Part shown: piece by piece, positions 51,901-64,000 of the stretch
How the letters are laid out: every line of letters starts with the position of its first letter
How positions within the stretch are numbered: the stretch's first letter is position 1
Assembly: GCA_002943765.1 (NCBI GenBank)
Contig: PQWQ01000001.1
Location: 310,001 to 374,000, forward strand
From: Psoroptes ovis
Taxonomy: Eukaryota; Arthropoda; Arachnida; Sarcoptiformes; Psoroptidae
Reading direction: 5' to 3'
Length of the DNA stretch: 64,000 nucleotides
Notes under the pieces: model-generated
What the model was told of the DNA's origin: nothing
Database searches by the model: none
Seen by the model: only the letters and a program-made list of their open reading frames with translations
Position numbers and translations under genes: made by a program

Positions 51901-52280
51901 ATGTTCAATTGCTTCTAATCGAATAAATAGCTTACAAACTAGCTTAGAAATGATCGATTTATCAATAAGAATCATTATGATTGGAAACAATAGACTCGAA
52001 AAAATATGAATTTCAAATCATTGATTTGTAATTATGAAAAAAAAATATTCAAATGATTGTCGATTCGTTTGAAAAAAATCAAAATTTGTTTGATTGTTGT
52101 TTATTTACCCCATTGTTTACGACCATTAAAATAAACAATAACAAAAATCTCTGATTGTTTCAATTCTTTCGATATCGGACACACACACGAATCGATTAAT
52201 TTGAATATTTGTTAATTATCAAGAATAATAATTAAAATTTCAAAAAAAATATGTTCAAGAACTTTTGATCATTATTTTTA
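48973..52280. other. Noncoding stretch, no gene recognised
   Basis: A18-type tract near 49473, a GGTGGCGGT repeat near 50320-50340, a small AGCATGACATGCCATGCT dyad near 49948, ATA repeats near 51570, poly-A near 51455. No protein or RNA signature. Confidence 0.4.
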
Positions 52281-52361
52281 TTAGGTTGTCCGAAAAGTTC
52301 TTGCCGATTTCCCGATGATTTTCCAACGATATAACTGGCAAAAACTTTTCGAACAAACTAA
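52281..52361 (+). mobile_element. MITE copy 34, type C
   Basis: Left end TTAGGTTGTCCGAAAAGTTC, right end AAACTTTTCGAACAAACTAA, TA both sides. Core GCCGATTTCCCGATGATTTT / CGATATAACTGGC. Confidence 0.94.
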
Positions 52362-52679
52362 TATTTTAACTTTTACAATTCAAAATTTCAAACAAAACAA
52401 AACGAAAATCAATCAATCAAAATAATTTATTTTAAAAGAATATTTTACTAAGAATAAAATATTTTTTTTTGGGGCTCATGTATTCAAAAATAAACACACA
52501 CATATTCATAGACATATGAAGCCATATCAGCATATTCAACACTAAATAAATCATGTTTCAAATAGAAAATTAAATAAATGAATGAATGAATTAAAACGAA
52601 AATCTTATCAAAAATCTACGATCAAAGAAAAAAAAATCATTTTAATTCAAGGTAAACACATTAGAATTGATTGAAATTA

Positions 52680-52759
52680 TTGAGTTGTCCCATAAGTTCT
52701 TGCCGTTTTTCAGATGAAAATAAATTTAAAAAACGATAAGAACTTATGGGACAACCTAA
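52680..52759 (-). mobile_element. MITE copy 35, type B
   Basis: Left end TTGAGTTGTCCCATAAGTTC, right end GAACTTATGGGACAACCTAA, TA both sides. TTGCCGTTTTTC and GAAAATAAATTTAAAAAACG form the core. Copy 36 shares the unusual TTGAG terminus. Confidence 0.94.
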
Positions 52760-53635
52760 TATTAGAATTTGAAATACGTACACCGACGTGAAGGGTTGTA
52801 TGTATGACTTGTGAAAAAAAAATGTATTAACTAAAATAATCATTAGTTTTTTTTATATCGATTATTAATTCATTTTCAAAGTGAAAATTATGTAAATTAT
52901 TTATTTTCAAAAATATTTCAACAATTCATTTAGTCGAAAATTTGTTGTAGAAAATTACATTAAAAGTATGAAAAAAATGTGATTTAATTGGAATTTTTCC
53001 ATTATCTTTTTTTGAAAATTTGAAATCATATCAATTAAATAATTGATTTCATTGATTGATACATTTTTCATTTCAGAGACTACTGATGACGTCTGAATTT
53101 CGTTGAATTTTTGGAATTCATGAAAAAAAAATGTTCACTCGCCAATAATTCAATGCAATCAAATCAAATGATAATCAAATAAATGAGAATAATCAAAGAT
53201 AGATACATAAATGAATAATTGATCAGCATTCAAGCGAAAAACAAACATTTGACTTACGTTGAATTGGTCATAAATTGATCAATCGATTCTTGGCGATTGC
53301 AATGATCAACAAACGAACGTAATGATTTCATAGAATCATCAATGAATAATCATTTTTGAATAATGATTTGAAATAGTTTTCAATTTCATTATTGATTAAT
53401 TTCAAAACTATTATATACATTGATTTTCGTTTATATCTTTGTGTGTCGAAAAATGGAAATTAAATTAAATCAAATGAAAAAAATCAATTATTTTCCATGA
53501 AACCATGGCACAGATAATTTTTGACGAGTATATATGATGATGACGAAGAGATGAAAACGTACATTTTACGATAAAAATATTTTTTTTTTAATTAATGAAA
53601 TTAATATTTGAATATCGTTGTGGTTTATTTATTTT

Positions 53636-53715
53636 TTGAGTTGTCCCATAAGTTCTTGTCATTTTTTGAATTGTTTTTCATTTGAAAAACGGCAAGAACT
53701 TATGGGACAGCCTAA
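53636..53715 (+). mobile_element. MITE copy 36, type B
   Basis: Left end TTGAGTTGTCCCATAAGTTC, right end GAACTTATGGGACAGCCTAA then TA. Core GTCATTTTTTGAATTG / CATTTGAAAAACGGCAAG. Confidence 0.93.
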
Positions 53716-54738
53716 TATTTTTTGAACATTTGAAAATTGTGAAAAAAAAATGAACGGAAAATTTGACAAATTTATCGGAGGATAAAAAAAAATCTATTTC
53801 GAAACAAGAAAAAAATTTCCACAAAATTAAAATCATAAATCATTGACAAAAAAAAAACGTGCTATTTGATTGATTTTGATCGTTTCAAATTCAATTGATT
53901 CGATTTGAATAATTTAATTCGAAATGAATATGAATCAGTGAAAAAAAACCAATTTGAAATAATGATCAAAGCAAATAATTAAATTATCATTTCGTTTCAA
54001 AAATATGTAAAATTGGAAATTCTAGAATTTCATGTAGATTTCACGAGGGTTGAAATTTCTGTTTAGATTTCGTTTTTCATCACCAAGAAATCGCAGAAAA
54101 AACCGCAATTTCGGCAAAATACATTAGTTACAATGATTCACATTCAATGCATAATGCATTGAAATTTCAAAATTAGTCAAATTCAAATTTTCAAAGAAAA
54201 AAAAAATTCAGAAATAACACGAATACCAAACAACCGATGGCGCCTCAGTTTCCAAGTATTTTTTTTGATTTTTGAAAAAATTCAAATTGATTTTCCAATC
54301 ATCATTTTCAAATGGTAAATGATCATAAAATTTTCCAAGAAAAAATTAAGAAGAAAAATTTCAAATGAATCGACTTTCGATTTCAATAAATGTCAATGCA
54401 AATAATACATGCCAAATGCACTTAAATATTATTAAAAAAATGCAAGCGAAAAACAATAAATAATCAATCATAAATCAGTCTCAAATATTAAATCCATTCA
54501 TTCAATGTTTTTTTATTTATTAAATCCAAGAATTGAATTGAAAATTATTCAAAGGAAAAACAATTTGAAACAATGTTGAATCGTTGTTTTTTTTTTGGGT
54601 TTTTTTCCATCGATTTTTGATTTGTTTATTTCATAAAATATTTTTTGAATAAATATTCGGTTTTGAAATGTCCAGCGAGAAGAAAAAACACGTGGAATAT
54701 TTATTATTTATTATAATTTGAGTTGTTTGTTGAATTCA

Positions 54739-54818
54739 TTAGGTTGTCCGAAAAGTTGTTGCCGATTATATCGTAGAGAATTATGAGAAAATCGACAAGA
54801 ACTTATCGGACAACCTAA
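54739..54818 (-). mobile_element. MITE copy 37, type C
   Basis: Left end TTAGGTTGTCCGAAAAGTTG, right end GAACTTATCGGACAACCTAA then TA. Core GCCGATTATATCGTAGAG / ATGAGAAAATCGAC. The AAAAG/ATAAG end combination is shared with copy 17. Confidence 0.94.
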
Positions 54819-55371
54819 TATTATTATTTAAAAAAAAAAAGAATTACATTATTTTATTATTGGCTATATATAAATGTGGATAATATAAATGGGTTCCATG
54901 AATTAATTAATTACTAATGATCAATAATTAATGATGATTTCAAAAATGTGTGATAAAAAACGAAATTGTAAACAATTATTTTAGAAATAAATAAATGATT
55001 GTTATTTGACTGATTGATTTTGTGAAACATAATTTTTTCCATTTTTATTTTCAGTTTTTCATTTCACCAATGACATTGAAAATTTTGCGTTTAATATATA
55101 CTTATTCTTTGTAAATGAATACATACATTGCTCTTTACACACGTTGATTGATCTAAATCTATGATTTCAAATCTAAATATGTATAAATAGAAACGAAAAA
55201 TAGAGGTGAAACTGGAAAAAAATAAAAATTCTCGAAGTTTTCAGGAGAAATTCTTGATTCAAAACATTTTTGGTGGAGAATCGTAGAAGAAATCAGAGAA
55301 AAATAACCAAAAAAAATATTCATATTTTGACGCTTCAACATTATCGGAAAAAATAAAAATTGTCAAAAATA

Positions 55372-55451
55372 TTGTGTTGTCCTGAAAGTTTTTGCCGATT
55401 TATTGATTGAAAAACATGTGAAAATCGGTAAAAACTTTTTGGACAACACAA
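55372..55451 (-). mobile_element. MITE copy 38, type C variant with TTGTGTTG ends
   Basis: Both ends read TTGTGTTGTCC (right end GGACAACACAA) instead of TTAGGTTGTCC, the same two-base change at both termini. The long stem TTTTTGCCGATTTATTG / AAAATCGGTAAAAAC is otherwise type C. Flanked by A/T-rich sequence with TA immediately outside. Confidence 0.92.
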
Positions 55452-58400
55452 TATTTATTATTTTCCACATATAACAAAATGACCATGAAAAAATTACTTG
55501 CGTACAAAATTACTACATTTTGATGAAATCGAAAAATTGAGAAATGAATTTTTTTTACATTTTTTTGAAATCAAAATAAGCACAAATCATAATTGAAATC
55601 AAATACAAATCTCGCACACACGCACACATATTGGCGCAATTGTTTTGCAATTTATTTATCTTAAAAGTGTTTGTTTATTTTAAAAGGCTTACGATCAAAT
55701 ATTTGATACAGTTTTTAGTGAAAAATGCGAAGAATAATATTAGAAATCCATTTGAATCGCTTGTAGCTGTTTGTATCCATAGTTTTTGCCATTTCATATG
55801 TACCGTATGTGTTCATTTCGATCATTTGTGATTAATTAATCAAATAATAATCGAAAGAGTAAATCAAACTAATGAATCGAATACAATTGAAAATTATCAA
55901 TTCTTTCTAAATTGTATCACATTGAAATGAATGGTTAAAGAAAAAAAGTGATTTTTGAATGTCAAAATTTAATATTTTATTTATTCAATTAAATTGTTAT
56001 AAAAATAATGAAAATTATTGAATGTCTTTTGAATCATTTTTACACAATTAAAATCGTTCAATTTTTCACCTCAAACTTGGAATCAATGCTATTATTGCTT
56101 TGAAACAAAAGAATAATTTTGTTCTCCTTTTATTCACTGTATATTATGATCATATACGATATTACAGGGTTTAAAGTTTTATTTCAAGGTTTTAAAGTTG
56201 ATTTTCAGAATTTTGAATGTAATTTTTAAGTGTACAATCACCAAAATCAATACAAAAACTATGAAAATTAATTTTAAAACTTTGAATCAAAACTTGAAGC
56301 CCTGTATATATTGTATTATCAATAATATTCATTTAACAATCAATCAAAATTCAAATTCAAAATTTCAGCCACAAAAAAAAGTGTTTCAATATTTTTTCTT
56401 CAATTCATTCATTCGTCGATATTTTTTCAATCTAATGGATATTTGTATAATATGATTATTATTATGAATAAATAAATAATCAAATTTGAATATGAGTGTG
56501 TTGAATTGAATTAAATTAAATCCATTTTTTTTTTCACCATACATAAAAAAAGGACCTTGACTAACACGATGATTATGTTTTCGAATGAGCTTCATCCTAA
56601 TGGTCATTGTTATGATTTATTTCACTTTGCAAATTCAATTTTACGCCAAAAAAAATTGGAAATTTTTTTTCTCCAAAAAGTTTCAAATGTAAATTACTAA
56701 TTAAACAAATAGAAAAAAACCTGATTTGTGGTCGATTCGGTATCTATCGACCATACCAAAAATAATTATTGGTCACCTTCAAATGCAAAATTTATTGTCA
56801 TACACATATAAAATCATTTTAATATTATTCAAATTTAATTTGATTTATTTATTTTCAATTTTTTCAATAATTTTTCATGGTTTGAAATATGATTATTCGT
56901 GATCGAACGCATGTATTTAATTTGACATGTCAAATGTATTAATTTATGAATAATTTTTCGGTTGGTTTTGTAATATTCAATTTTGAAGCCCGAATGAATA
57001 TTGAAAATTATCATCTTTTATGGATGATAATGGCATTCAATTTGATATATTTTATCGTATTTCTCTTTGAATTTCGATTCGATTCTTATCGAAATTCTAA
57101 TATTCACTGAGATTGTTTCGATATTCTTGAATTAAAATGAAAATAATAATTGAAAATTAGATAAAAATCAAGTCAAAGACATTTTTGAATTTGAATGCAT
57201 ACATTCAACAAGTGGTTGGTTATGAAACATTATATTAGCATTGGCATAATATTAATGATGAAATTGAAAATTTTCAATTATTTTTACTTGTCTGGTTTTT
57301 CCATTGTTAACAATGGAAAAATAAAATAAATTATTTCATATATTGATTTATGTAAAAAATTTAAATATTAAATACATTAAATATTATCAAAAAATGAAAC
57401 AATATTATGAATTTGAATTTGAATTTATGAAATCTTCATAAATCAATGAATCTGCTTAGCAAGCAAATCAACATATTTAATATAATATTAATTTTTCAAA
57501 AGCGATGATTCGATGACAGGTGGTTATTATGTATTTCAATACACATTTTTTTCAAAATGCCCATTTAAATGTCAATATTTTATAATAATTATTTCAAAGT
57601 ATCATTCTTCTTCATCGGTCGTATTATTATTATTTCCAAAACAATTTCCAAAATAAAAAAAACAATTGAACCTATTGGATTTTCCAGATATTCTTTGAAA
57701 TTAAGAAATTAAAATCTCAAAAAAAAACAATTATGATAATAATTGTAATAACCAAATTAAAATTCTGGGAAAAATAATATGAAAATTACTTAAACATTTT
57801 ATTTCATTTTTTCCAAAAGTTTAATTTTTTATTAATGAATGAATGAAACATAAAACAGTAGAAAAACAATGAAACAATCAAGAATTTTACCCTTCTCTTT
57901 CCACCTCTTTCCACCTCTCTCTGTATTACTGATTTCAGGTGAATTTTCAATTTAGTTTTGAATAGTATTAGTATGTAAGTACATCGAAAGACAATGGAAA
58001 AATCGGTGAAATTAGCGTCGATTAAAAACAAATGTCCAATGAACAATCATTATTTTCAAATGAAAAATACAAAAAAGACTATTATTCAAACAAATAATTA
58101 GAAAAATTCAATGGAATTTTGTATTTAAATCAATGAATGAATGAATGTAAAAATGCTTAAATTATTATGAGATAAAGATCTAATAAACATGAACAAACAA
58201 GTGAATCAAACAAGCTAAACAAAACAAATGAATAACAAACAAAGCAAACTGTATGATTTTTTTTGAGATTTCAATTGAAATTTCAAAAAAAAAAGAAAGA
58301 ATTGTCCATTTTTTTCAATTTCAATTCAATACAAATACAATTCAAAATCATGAACAACATGAAAACAATAACAACAACAACAACAGCAAACAGAATCAAC

Positions 58401-58830
58401 GTTTAATCAAACAATCAGTAGAATATTGATTGAATGATGATGCTGGATGATGGCAAATAAATTGTTGGTAATTCAAAGAAGAAGAAGAAAATTAAAAAGA
58501 AAATCAAAAAACCCATTTGAAAAAAATCAAAAATTATAATTATTATTATTATCATTATCATCATTATTATTATTATTATTTGAACAAGAAAATACAAAAA
58601 AAAATACACGAATATCATGGCAACAATCGCAAAAAAATTTGATTCAATGCATTCAGAGATGCTGAAAACTGAAATGCATTTGGCATCATCAACAAATTCT
58701 TAACCAAAAAACACATTTAACCAATCATATTCATATACGAATACCAAGAAAATGATCAATTGAAATCTAAATGTTTATTTTCATTCCTTATTCAAATTCT
58801 CATTAAATGTGGAAGAGAAACAAAAAAATA
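55452..58830. other. Noncoding stretch with one CAGGG-ended MITE
   Basis: Apart from the element at 56165-56304 I see only A/T-rich sequence, AATTTG repeats near 57410-57425, a CCACCTCTTT duplication near 57900-57915, CAA repeats near 58370-58385 and ATT/ATC runs near 58535-58580. No coding signature. Confidence 0.4.
56165..56304. mobile_element. CAGGG-ended MITE, copy 2
   Basis: A 140-bp element flanked by TA (56163-56164 and 56305-56306). The left end starts CAGGGTTTAAAGTTTTATTT. The reverse complement of the right end starts CAGGGCTTCAAGTTTTGATT. The two arms stay alignable for about 44 bp with a handful of mismatches. Same family as 7521-7641; the longer central spacer accounts for most of the length difference. 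No coding capacity. Confidence 0.8.
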
Positions 58831-58910
58831 TTAGGTTGTCCCATAAGTTCTTGCCGTTTTTTGAATGAAAAAAAATATAAAAAACAGCAAGAACTTATGG
58901 GACAATCTAA
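58831..58910 (-). mobile_element. MITE copy 39, type B
   Basis: The best-preserved type B copy: left end TTAGGTTGTCCCATAAGTTC, right end GAACTTATGGGACAATCTAA, TA both sides. The inner TTGCCGTTTTTTGAATG / AAAAAACAGCAAG extends the stem to about 30 bp per arm. Confidence 0.96.
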
Positions 58911-60034
58911 TAATTATCAAAAGCTGTTAATTGTAATTTTTTTTTTTAATTAGAAATGGAAGAATAATGTAAAAAATAATGTAGAAATACACGAAAAATT
59001 AATGATCAAAATTAAACAAGAATGAATGAAGAATAAAGGGAAAAAATGAGTAGAAATTGTAATTAAAAATAATAAAAACAAAAAAATAAATTAAGCAATT
59101 TTAAGCTTCAAAATATTAATTAATTCATGATTATGTAATATTTTATGATCATTATTCATTTTTTTTTCAATTATTCAATTGAATACAAGCAAACAAATAA
59201 TGTAGATTTAAATCGAGATAAAAAAATAATTCAAGAGTAAAAGGATTAAAAATGAAATGAAAAATGGAAATATTTCTTTGTTCATTTCAAATGAATTTTT
59301 GATCGAGATTTTTCATCGTTTAATTTCCGTCAGAATATATCATTTCGAAATAAACAATAATTATCACCCTTTATTTTTACCATTGATCACTGCTTAATGC
59401 CATCATTAAACATTCAATTTCAAAGCCAATCATACATCGATTTCGATTAATTACTAATCGATTATTTTCTTGATTATTCGCCAGCAGCAGCAACAGCAAT
59501 CATTCAGTATTTTATTATCCTCACAAATATGATTCATTGTGAAAATATTGATGAAATCAATATTAAAGGATTGAAAAAAATATTGGTAAAATCATCAAAA
59601 TTCAATGTCAACATTTTTCTCTGTGTTGGTATATGCATATACCAAAACACAGGTTTGATTCAGAGTTTGAATTTTTGGAAATTCAAAAAATATTTCATCA
59701 TTTTTTTCCCATTTACGCCTTAAGTTCAATATCTATTGATTTAATATTGATTGAAAAAGGATTAAGCAGCCATCATTCATTCATTCAAACAAACAACAAC
59801 ATCTGTCAAAAAATATTGTTAATTGTTATATCGTTGTTGTTGTTGGGTGTCGTCTAGAATTATTTGATTCGAATAATAATAATGATGTAACATTCATTTG
59901 ATTCATTCATTAATTCATTGATTCAATAATTCCTTGATTAAATATTGATTGAAAATATTGATGTTTCATGATCATTGATGAATTGGGAAACAGTAAAAAA
60001 TAAAAAAAATTGAATATTAATTCATCTGTGTGTT

Positions 60035-60074
<40 letters not shown>

Positions 60075-60819
60075 CAAAACAATTGATAATTATTATTATT
60101 ATTATTATACCAATAATATTTCTTTCCCTTCCACTTGTTTGTGATTATGATAATCATTATTATCATCAAACAAATTATTATAATCATCATCAATTATTTC
60201 GAGCCATCAATGAGCTTGTTGATTCATACATTGGTTGATTGGTGAAAAATGAAGAAAAGTACTAATCAAACTATAAGTTTGATGGAAATGTATTTGATTC
60301 ATTTGAATTCATTTTAGTTTTGTATAATAAGAAAAACCAATCAACCAACCAACAACTACCTGTATTATTCCTACCTGTATTTTTGTTTTCTTATTCTTGT
60401 CATTTTTTACCTGTTCAATAAGTTTTCAATTGGTAGCCAACAACAGCAAACAGCTACAATCCAATCGCAATCGCAATGGTCAATCGAATTATCATTATTA
60501 TTATTATGATTATGATTAGTTTCACTTATTTTTTCATTATTATTACTTGGTATTTTTGATTTTCATTTCTTTTTTGAGTTTGTTTGATATTATTATGGAA
60601 GATTATTATCATTTGATTATTATTATTATTATTATTATTAGAAATTACAATCACAATTATAATAAAAAAAAACATTACATTTACTATTGCTGCTGTTGCT
60701 GTTGCAGCAAAAAATACTAAAAACAACAACAACAAACATTCCAAATTTCAAGGTCTAAATTCATTGTAAAAGAAATGTTTAAAAAAAATAGAAAATAGAA
60801 ATGGCTACCAAAGCAAATA
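58911..60819. other. Noncoding stretch, no gene recognised
   Basis: Includes a CAGCAGCAACAGCAA patch near 59482, a (TG)14 repeat (60040-60067) followed by an ATT run, CCAACCAACAAC near 60345 and further ATT/ATA repeats (60490-60650). Confidence 0.4.
60040..60067. repeat. (TG)14 microsatellite
   Basis: 28 bp of alternating TG, preceded by TGTTTGTTTG. Confidence 0.95.
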
Positions 60820-60901
60820 TTAGGCTGTCCGAAAAGTTCATCGTGTTTAATCACAATAGAGTTGTTCATGAAAATCGGCGAGAACTTTTCGGACAAACTA
60901 A
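60820..60901 (+). mobile_element. MITE copy 40, type A
   Basis: Left end TTAGGCTGTCCGAAAAGTTC, right end GAACTTTTCGGACAAACTAA. Core TTTAATCACAATAGAGTTG has a two-base insertion; CATGAAAATCGGCG follows. Confidence 0.94.
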
Positions 60902-61169
60902 TGCACAGCACTAAATGCATGCCACAACTTTAATTCTCATCATAATCATTCTTGGAAATTTTTTTCATTTTTTCAAATATTTGTTTCTTCTCATAGAGAT
61001 TCATGTATTAATTTTTTCGGAAAACTGAATTTTTAAATTCCCATTGTTATCTCAATTATAAATTGAGGAAAAAATGGGAAAATTTTTTGGTGAAAATTTT
61101 CCAATCCAAAAAACAATGAAAACTCAATTGTAATACAGGCAAAAATATCAAAGAAATTCCATGAAAATA

Positions 61170-61249
61170 TCAGGCTGTCCGCAAAGTTTTTGCCGGTTAC
61201 ATCGTAAAAAATCATAGTAAAATCGGCAATAACTTTTCGGACAGCCTAA
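61170..61249 (-). mobile_element. MITE copy 41, type C
   Basis: Left end TCAGGCTGTCCGCAAAGTTT, right end AACTTTTCGGACAGCCTAA. The GGCTGTCC variant is present at both ends, as in copy 8. Core GCCGGTTACATCGTAAAAAA / AAAATCGGC. Confidence 0.93.
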
Positions 61250-63151
61250 CATAATAATTCCAACATTTTTTTTTTCGAGGCATTTGCGATCAATGGATTT
61301 GATTGATTGTCATTCGCAAATGAATGATCGATTACTTATACTAACATTTGTTTACCTGCTGCTGCTGCTGCTGCTGCTACTATCATTGTGTTTACACACC
61401 TTTGAACGCAAAAAAATTTGATGAAAAAACAAAAAAATGTATAAATTCAATCAATGATTGCTTGAATTTTGTATCAAATTTATAAATGAAAATGTATGTT
61501 TACTCATAATAAATCTACGAAGAAAAGAATTTACATCAATTTAAATATGTGTGTTTTTGAATGCTAAGACAAAGACAAATGATTTTTTGAAAAAAATGAA
61601 ATGAAATGAATTGAAATGAATACACCTGTTGCTTCTGTGTGTATAAATGCATAAATATTTTCGATTAAATGATTGATTTGAAATTATTCGAATCTATGCG
61701 AAGCTGATTGAGGTTTGATTTTCAAAAAAATGATAATCTACTGATTGATTGATTTGATTGAAAAATTTCGTTTTTTTTTCATTTACCATCAACAACCCTT
61801 TGACAGTCGATGCTGGTGGTATTATTATCATCAATTTATTGATGATGGATAAGATTAATTCAAATATATATTCAGAGCTAAAGACTTCTCTTGGCTAAAC
61901 TGGAATTTTAGTTTTCCTTTACTCTTAATTCTAAGAGGAAATTTTTTTTTGTTTTTTTTCTGGGGAAATTTCGATCAATAACCATTTTGACGTGTGATGA
62001 ATATGTTAGAATCCATTAATCAATGAATGTTACCAAACATCCTTTAATTATCGGACAAATCAAACAAAAAAAAAAAAAAATTACGATGCATCTTGAAACA
62101 TTGTTTTTTTTCTCATCGATTATCATCATTATTAATTGATTATAATGGTCAATCCAATTTTTAAGCTTAATAAAATCGAAAATAAATAAAATTTTCTCAA
62201 ATAAAAATTTTCTCCACAGAAAATACATTAGCTTCCATTGAAAATACATTGAAATGCTTTCTCCCCGAAAAATGCCGAAGGATTATTAGTCTCATAGAAA
62301 ATGCATTATAAAGCACGTATCGCCTAGCATAAGTACATAAGCCTTCATTGTATAAATGCATTGTATTATGAAAAAATTGATAATTAAAAACTTAATTCAA
62401 ATTAAAATATGAGAAATTAACTCTATCCCTGTGTTCAAAAATTATTAATTTTAATTGTTGTTTGTTTGTTTGTTGGCATTCGTTGCCGATATCGTTCATT
62501 TTTGGATTTTCCAAAAAAACAAAAATCAAGAAAAAAAACATCAATAAAATTAATCAATAAATAAACACTAATATTGGTTAATTAGTGAAATTAGTTGTGG
62601 TTTTAGAAAAATCCAAAAAAAATAATGAATGCCGCCCAAATATCACACGCGCACACAAACACATTAAGAATCGATCAATCACAAATCAATTATCAAATTT
62701 TTTTCAATTGTTCGTTTTAAAAATGTTTCATAGCTTCCAATCGATGATGTTCATCATTGTTTTTGTTATTAATGACGGAAATCCAAAATCTTAATCATCA
62801 TTAACCAAACATCCAAATGTGGACAATGTATTTCGATCATTAAAATCTAATGATTTTCCATGTTTTTTCACATATGATGATGATCTTGATGATCATCTTT
62901 GTTTATTAACTCTTTGAAATGAAAATAATTGAAATATATTCACAATTTATGCTGCTGAATTCAAAGTATTCAAAAATATTCATTTTTTCAATTCAATTCA
63001 ATTTTGAAAATTTCCAAAAAAAAAAAAAAAAAAATTCGTTAAAATTTTTCAAAAAATAAAAAATCTTACACTAAAAATTCAATTCACAATTTGAAATCCA
63101 AGGACAAATGGATTCCAAAAATTCAATGGTCAATTCAAATTAAATTGTCGA
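61250..63151. other. Noncoding stretch, no gene recognised
   Basis: A CTG microsatellite (61356-61378), GATTGATTGATT near 61743, a loosely repetitive block at 62220-62345 with recurring TACATWAGC...TTCATTG and AAATGCATT words, and an A-rich tract near 63018. No exon signature. Confidence 0.4.
61356..61378. repeat. (CTG)7-8 microsatellite
   Basis: Uninterrupted CTG/GCT units over 23 bp. Confidence 0.95.
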
Positions 63152-63234
63152 TTAGGCTGGCCGAAAAGTTCATTCGGCTTAAACACAATTGGAGTTGCTC
63201 GTGGAAATTGGCCGAAACTTTCTGGACAATCTAA
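63152..63234 (+). mobile_element. MITE copy 42, type A
   Basis: Left end TTAGGCTGGCCGAAAAGTTC, right end GAAACTTTCTGGACAATCTAA then TA. Core CTTAAACACAATTGGAGTTG and GGAAATTGGCC; among the more diverged copies at 83 bp. Confidence 0.92.
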
Positions 63235-64000
63235 TATATGAATGATAATTTTATTTTATTTAATTTTTGAGCTTCCTAAATTACAAATGAATAATATTCA
63301 AAATTTTACGTGTAGATTTCAAATTTTAATTTTGAATATTTTTTATTTCAATTTTTTAAATTTATTTTTGGTGATTCACTATGAATAAATCATTTTCCAT
63401 CATCAGTTAAATTGATTTTGATTGAAAATTTTGATGTGAAATTCAAATTTTTCTCAATTCAATCAAAAATATTCATAGAAATTGACAAGGAACCTAATTT
63501 ACATGTTGGAAAATTAATGAAAAATTTATATTTAAATCATGAATTTTCTTATTGAAATTATTTTTAAAAATTGTTTTTTCAAAATGATAATTAAAATTAC
63601 GTTTAAATGTTTTTATGTTTTAAGGTTCAATTCAATTCCATGTTCAATGTTCAATGTTTTTGACATTCGATAAAATGACAAAATTGAACAAATGACAATT
63701 TTTTTTATTTCAAATTTTCAAGATTGAACAATATGTAATATAACCGAAAAAAAAATCATTGTCAAACACACATTGACAATGAGCAAAGCAGCAATAATAG
63801 TGCACCCAGTCGTCGTCACACACATTCGACGATTCAATTTAATTTTCATTTTATGACTTTGACTTGAAATTTGTTTTTTTCTTTCAATGTTTGTATGTGT
63901 GCATGTATTTGTCTTTTTGAATATGACACACACACACACACAAAACTGAACGATGTTACATTGAAGTCATTTGAGATTTTGATAATTGGAAAAATTTTAG
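63235..64000. other. Right-edge noncoding stretch with one unexplained frame
   Basis: A/T-rich to about 63720. On the minus strand 63720-63939 is open; from an internal Met at about 63850 it encodes basic residues followed by a hydrophobic stretch (TGCTIIAALLIVNVCLTMIF). Unrecognised. An (AC)8 repeat occupies 63926-63942. Confidence 0.35.
63926..63942. repeat. (AC)8 microsatellite
   Basis: About eight AC units. Confidence 0.9.

Noticed and set aside
6700..53000. A recurring cysteine-containing peptide (GCPISSCRFS-like) in many short frames, e.g. near 6780, 21750, 28240, 41240 and 52690
   Set aside because: Each instance is a translation of the 80-bp MITE palindrome, not a protein domain.
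63720..63860. N terminus of a CD36-type scavenger receptor
   Set aside because: Only a generic basic-plus-hydrophobic profile is present; there is no donor site and none of the family's diagnostic residues.

Overview
This is AT-rich eukaryotic DNA, about a quarter G+C by eye. It is full of short microsatellites (ATC, ATT, CATT, GT, AG and CAA types) and A/T tracts. No open reading frame longer than about 130 codons resembles a protein. There is no bacterial gene organisation, no tRNA or rRNA gene, and no intact transposase or reverse transcriptase. The composition, the one recognisable exon (an arthropod-like DUOX maturation factor) and the GTATGT donor fit an AT-rich arthropod. A mite of the house-dust-mite type (Astigmata) is my best guess; this is inference from style, not proof.

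Layout. The only exon I can identify is on the minus strand at 8424-8621. It is the first coding exon of a DUOXA / moladietz (Numb-interacting protein) homologue, ending in phase 0 at a consensus 5' splice site. No later exon was found between 1 and 8423, so the first coding intron is at least 8.4 kb and runs off the left edge. Everything from 8622 to 64000 lies upstream of that start codon. It looks like intergenic or 5'-UTR-intron sequence with no confidently recognised gene. A few islands (about 9966-10150, 20200-20530, 39680-39790, 42300-42420, 63760-63860) are less repetitive than their surroundings and are possible exons or regulatory elements, at low confidence.

The dominant structured content is mobile. 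I count 42 copies of a miniature inverted-repeat element of 79-84 bp, most exactly 80 bp. The consensus end is TTAGGTTGTCC and most copies sit between TA dinucleotides, as expected for Tc1/mariner-superfamily MITEs. They fall into three related body types. Type A (24 copies) has an asymmetric core. Type B (7 copies) is A/T-rich with CCCATAAG ends. Type C (11 copies) is a longer fold-back. The CCG or CCC flavour of the end matches at both termini in almost every copy. Two copies of a second TA-flanked family with CAGGG ends (7521, 56165) are present, plus one 187-bp non-autonomous hAT-like element (24479-24665) with a perfect 15-bp inverted repeat and a perfect 8-bp target duplication. Several other hairpins are not explained by these families.

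There is no gene set here whose products work together. The window records one host gene with a very large first intron and a heavy load of hairpin-forming MITEs around it.
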